Shown: positions 63,002 to 64,000 of the stretch, one piece after another
How positions within the stretch are numbered: the stretch's first letter is position 1
How the letters are laid out: each line of letters opens with the position of its first letter
Origin: Ohtaekwangia sp.
Lineage (GTDB): Bacteria > Bacteroidota > Bacteroidia > Cytophagales > Cyclobacteriaceae
Assembly: GCA_021155195.1 (NCBI GenBank)
Contig: JAJNPV010000037.1
Coordinates: 1 to 64,000, forward strand
Direction: 5' to 3'
DNA length: 64,000 nucleotides
Notes under the pieces: generated by a model
The model's input: the letters and a program-made list of their open reading frames with translations, nothing else
Databases searched by the model: none
What the model was told of the DNA's origin: nothing
Program-made: the position numbers and the translations under genes

Positions 63002-63172
63002 CTTTACTTTGTGTTATAAACCAATTTGTGCTTTAGTATAGAGAAAGCTACCGCAGGCCTTCATAGGAAAGCGATCACTTTGACCATATTGTTATTTGTA
63101 TTTTGTTCCGGCCCTTCTCCCTACTCCATGTATTTCAATTCACTAAAATTACTCTCGAATTATGGAGTGTTA

Positions 63173-63535
63173 TTAATAACTTTTTAATTCAAAAGGAACC
63201 TCAATCAAATCCCTATACTCTTCACCGGCTTCCATCATATCTTCATCATCTTCCTGGTAGTGCCAATGAATCGTTGCTCCTGCTACTTCATCAAGCGCTG
63301 TAAGAATATCAAGTATTAACTTTGATGACGCAGTGTTAAAATATTCCAGATTAAAAATAAAATCTGTTGATGCATTAGGTGACTTAGCGTATTGCTTAAT
63401 CCACTCAAGTACAGGCTTGTAAAATTCTGCACAGTCCTCAGGAAGAGATCTTCCAGAGATTTCAAAAATTCCATTACTCTTGTCGAGAATAATTTTAGGA
63501 GTGTCTTCTGCTCCTTCGATATTTAATATTTCCAT
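63173..63535 (-). CDS. siaC: SiaC-family (DUF1987) regulatory phosphoprotein
   Basis: 120 residues of the SiaC fold. NIEGAEDTPKIILDKSNGIF (start), FEISGRSLPEDCAEFYKPVL and LEYFNTASSKLILDIL, with the phospho-acceptor residue likely the Thr or Ser of FNTASSK. In Pseudomonas, SiaC is switched by the SiaB kinase and SiaA phosphatase and controls the diguanylate cyclase SiaD. No SiaD is seen here. The gene sits between SiaB and the ABC transporter, so the transporter is the candidate target. Confidence 0.9.
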   Translation of the reverse strand: MEILNIEGAEDTPKIILDKSNGIFEISGRSLPEDCAEFYKPVLEWIKQYAKSPNASTDFIFNLEYFNTASSKLILDILTALDEVAGATIHWHYQEDDEDMMEAGEEYRDLIEVPFELKSY

Positions 63536-63554
63536 GATTATTTAATAATTAATA

Positions 63555-64000
63555 TTATGCAACTTGTTTATTGAATCTTGCGATGTTCACTTTTAAGCAA
63601 AAGAATGAAACCTCATCATCTACATCTACAAAAGCCCACTCTAGCTTTTCGCCTGACTTTCTTGCCATGTCAACAAAACCTAAACCCGCGCCACCTTTTT
63701 CGGAAAGTGTTGAGTTCTTGATAATGTCTTTGTATAATTCCTTCAACCCTTCCTTATCAAGACTGTTAATTTTTTCAAGGGCACTTTTCAAGCTTGCAAC
63801 ATTTTCTTTTTTAATTGGATTGCCAGACATAATTGAATATTTGCTCTCTTCGTTACCAATTAGAAAGATAGCGGCATGATGCTTTCCTTTTTCTAGTGTT
63901 TCTGTTTCATCACTATGCTTAACAATGTTTTGAAGGGCTTCCACCATTACATTAAAAATTCTCTTTTTAATAGTCGACTCTTCTCCTGAAGATTCCAGGT
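63555..64000 (-). CDS. siaB: SiaB-family protein kinase, cut by the window edge
   Basis: At least 147 residues are seen. The frame is open beyond ATG 63947 to the edge (17 further codons ending IKKRIFNV before MVEALQNIVKHSD), so the true start lies outside the window. The helical histidine-kinase-like region MVEALQNIVKHSD (a QN-x-x-KH nucleotide-site motif), GGAGLGFVDMARKSG and FFCLKVNI are typical of SiaB, which phosphorylates SiaC. It is first in this visible minus-strand run; a SiaA-type PP2C phosphatase may lie beyond the edge. Confidence 0.88.
   Translation of the reverse strand, partial: LESSGEESTIKKRIFNVMVEALQNIVKHSDETETLEKGKHHAAIFLIGNEESKYSIMSGNPIKKENVASLKSALEKINSLDKEGLKELYKDIIKNSTLSEKGGAGLGFVDMARKSGEKLEWAFVDVDDEVSFFCLKVNIARFNKQVA

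Overview
The window reads as a chromosomal segment of a Bacteroidota bacterium, most likely in the order Cytophagales. The evidence is: promoters of the TTG-N19/20-TAnnTTTG type in front of several genes; a secreted metalloprotease with a type IX secretion (T9SS) C-terminal sorting domain; many short-signal lipoproteins; and families typical of this phylum (DUF4270, DUF3667, WbqC, SprT-like, DUF1987/SiaC, the MoxR-DUF58-DUF4350-DUF4129 set). The base composition looks moderately AT-rich and even across the window. I saw no phage, integrative element, rRNA or CRISPR array. The genus cannot be fixed from this sequence.

Layout. 1-3750: a repeat-bearing intergenic stretch, a lipoprotein, a luciferase-like monooxygenase, a Crp/Fnr regulator with a decayed partial copy of itself about 1.4 kb upstream, and a YiaA membrane protein preceded by an FNR-like box. 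3862-8509: an amt-glnK ammonium module, an AraC regulator, an aldo/keto reductase and small conserved proteins. 8623-12020: a coupled TPR plus TPR-CHAT protease pair. 12038-16318: an M28 peptidase, a DUF1080 protein and glmS. 16325-21996: DUF4270 and a glycogen-synthase-like protein diverging from panC-panD-flippase-like-rfaE2-metallopeptidase. 22084-26663: an acyl-CoA dehydrogenase and the T9SS metalloprotease. 26737-36904: a six-gene minus-strand membrane/AAA cluster (SpoIIM-like, DUF4013-like, DUF4129, DUF4350, MoxR, DUF58), with an M19 dipeptidase and a divergent RDD, cytochrome b5 and sugar kinase group. 37006-41980: SprT, a micro-lipoprotein, the GTPases Der and Era, an orphan CHAT protein and the initiator tRNA. 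42091-47709: threonine aldolase, DUF3667, RarA and a VWA protein. 47703-56527: a lipoprotein, ClpC, WbqC, TsaC, a RelE/ParE toxin-antitoxin pair, MltG, a thioesterase, a YihY protein and a DUF1801 protein. 56567-57801: a membrane protein and a broken LytS-type kinase. 57867-64000: a minus-strand locus.

Most genes are housekeeping (coenzyme A precursors, cell-wall sugar supply, ribosome GTPases, tRNA modification, proteostasis). The most distinctive region is the last one. A SiaB-type kinase (cut by the window edge) and a SiaC/DUF1987 phosphoprotein precede a 1024-residue ABC transporter that carries a TerB-like domain and a probable FHA-like domain in front of its ATPase and membrane parts. 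A 57-residue lipoprotein is translationally coupled to the transporter, and a larger lipoprotein and two small exported proteins follow. I propose this as a phospho-switch-controlled export or envelope system. That is inference from gene order and domain content, not a demonstrated function.
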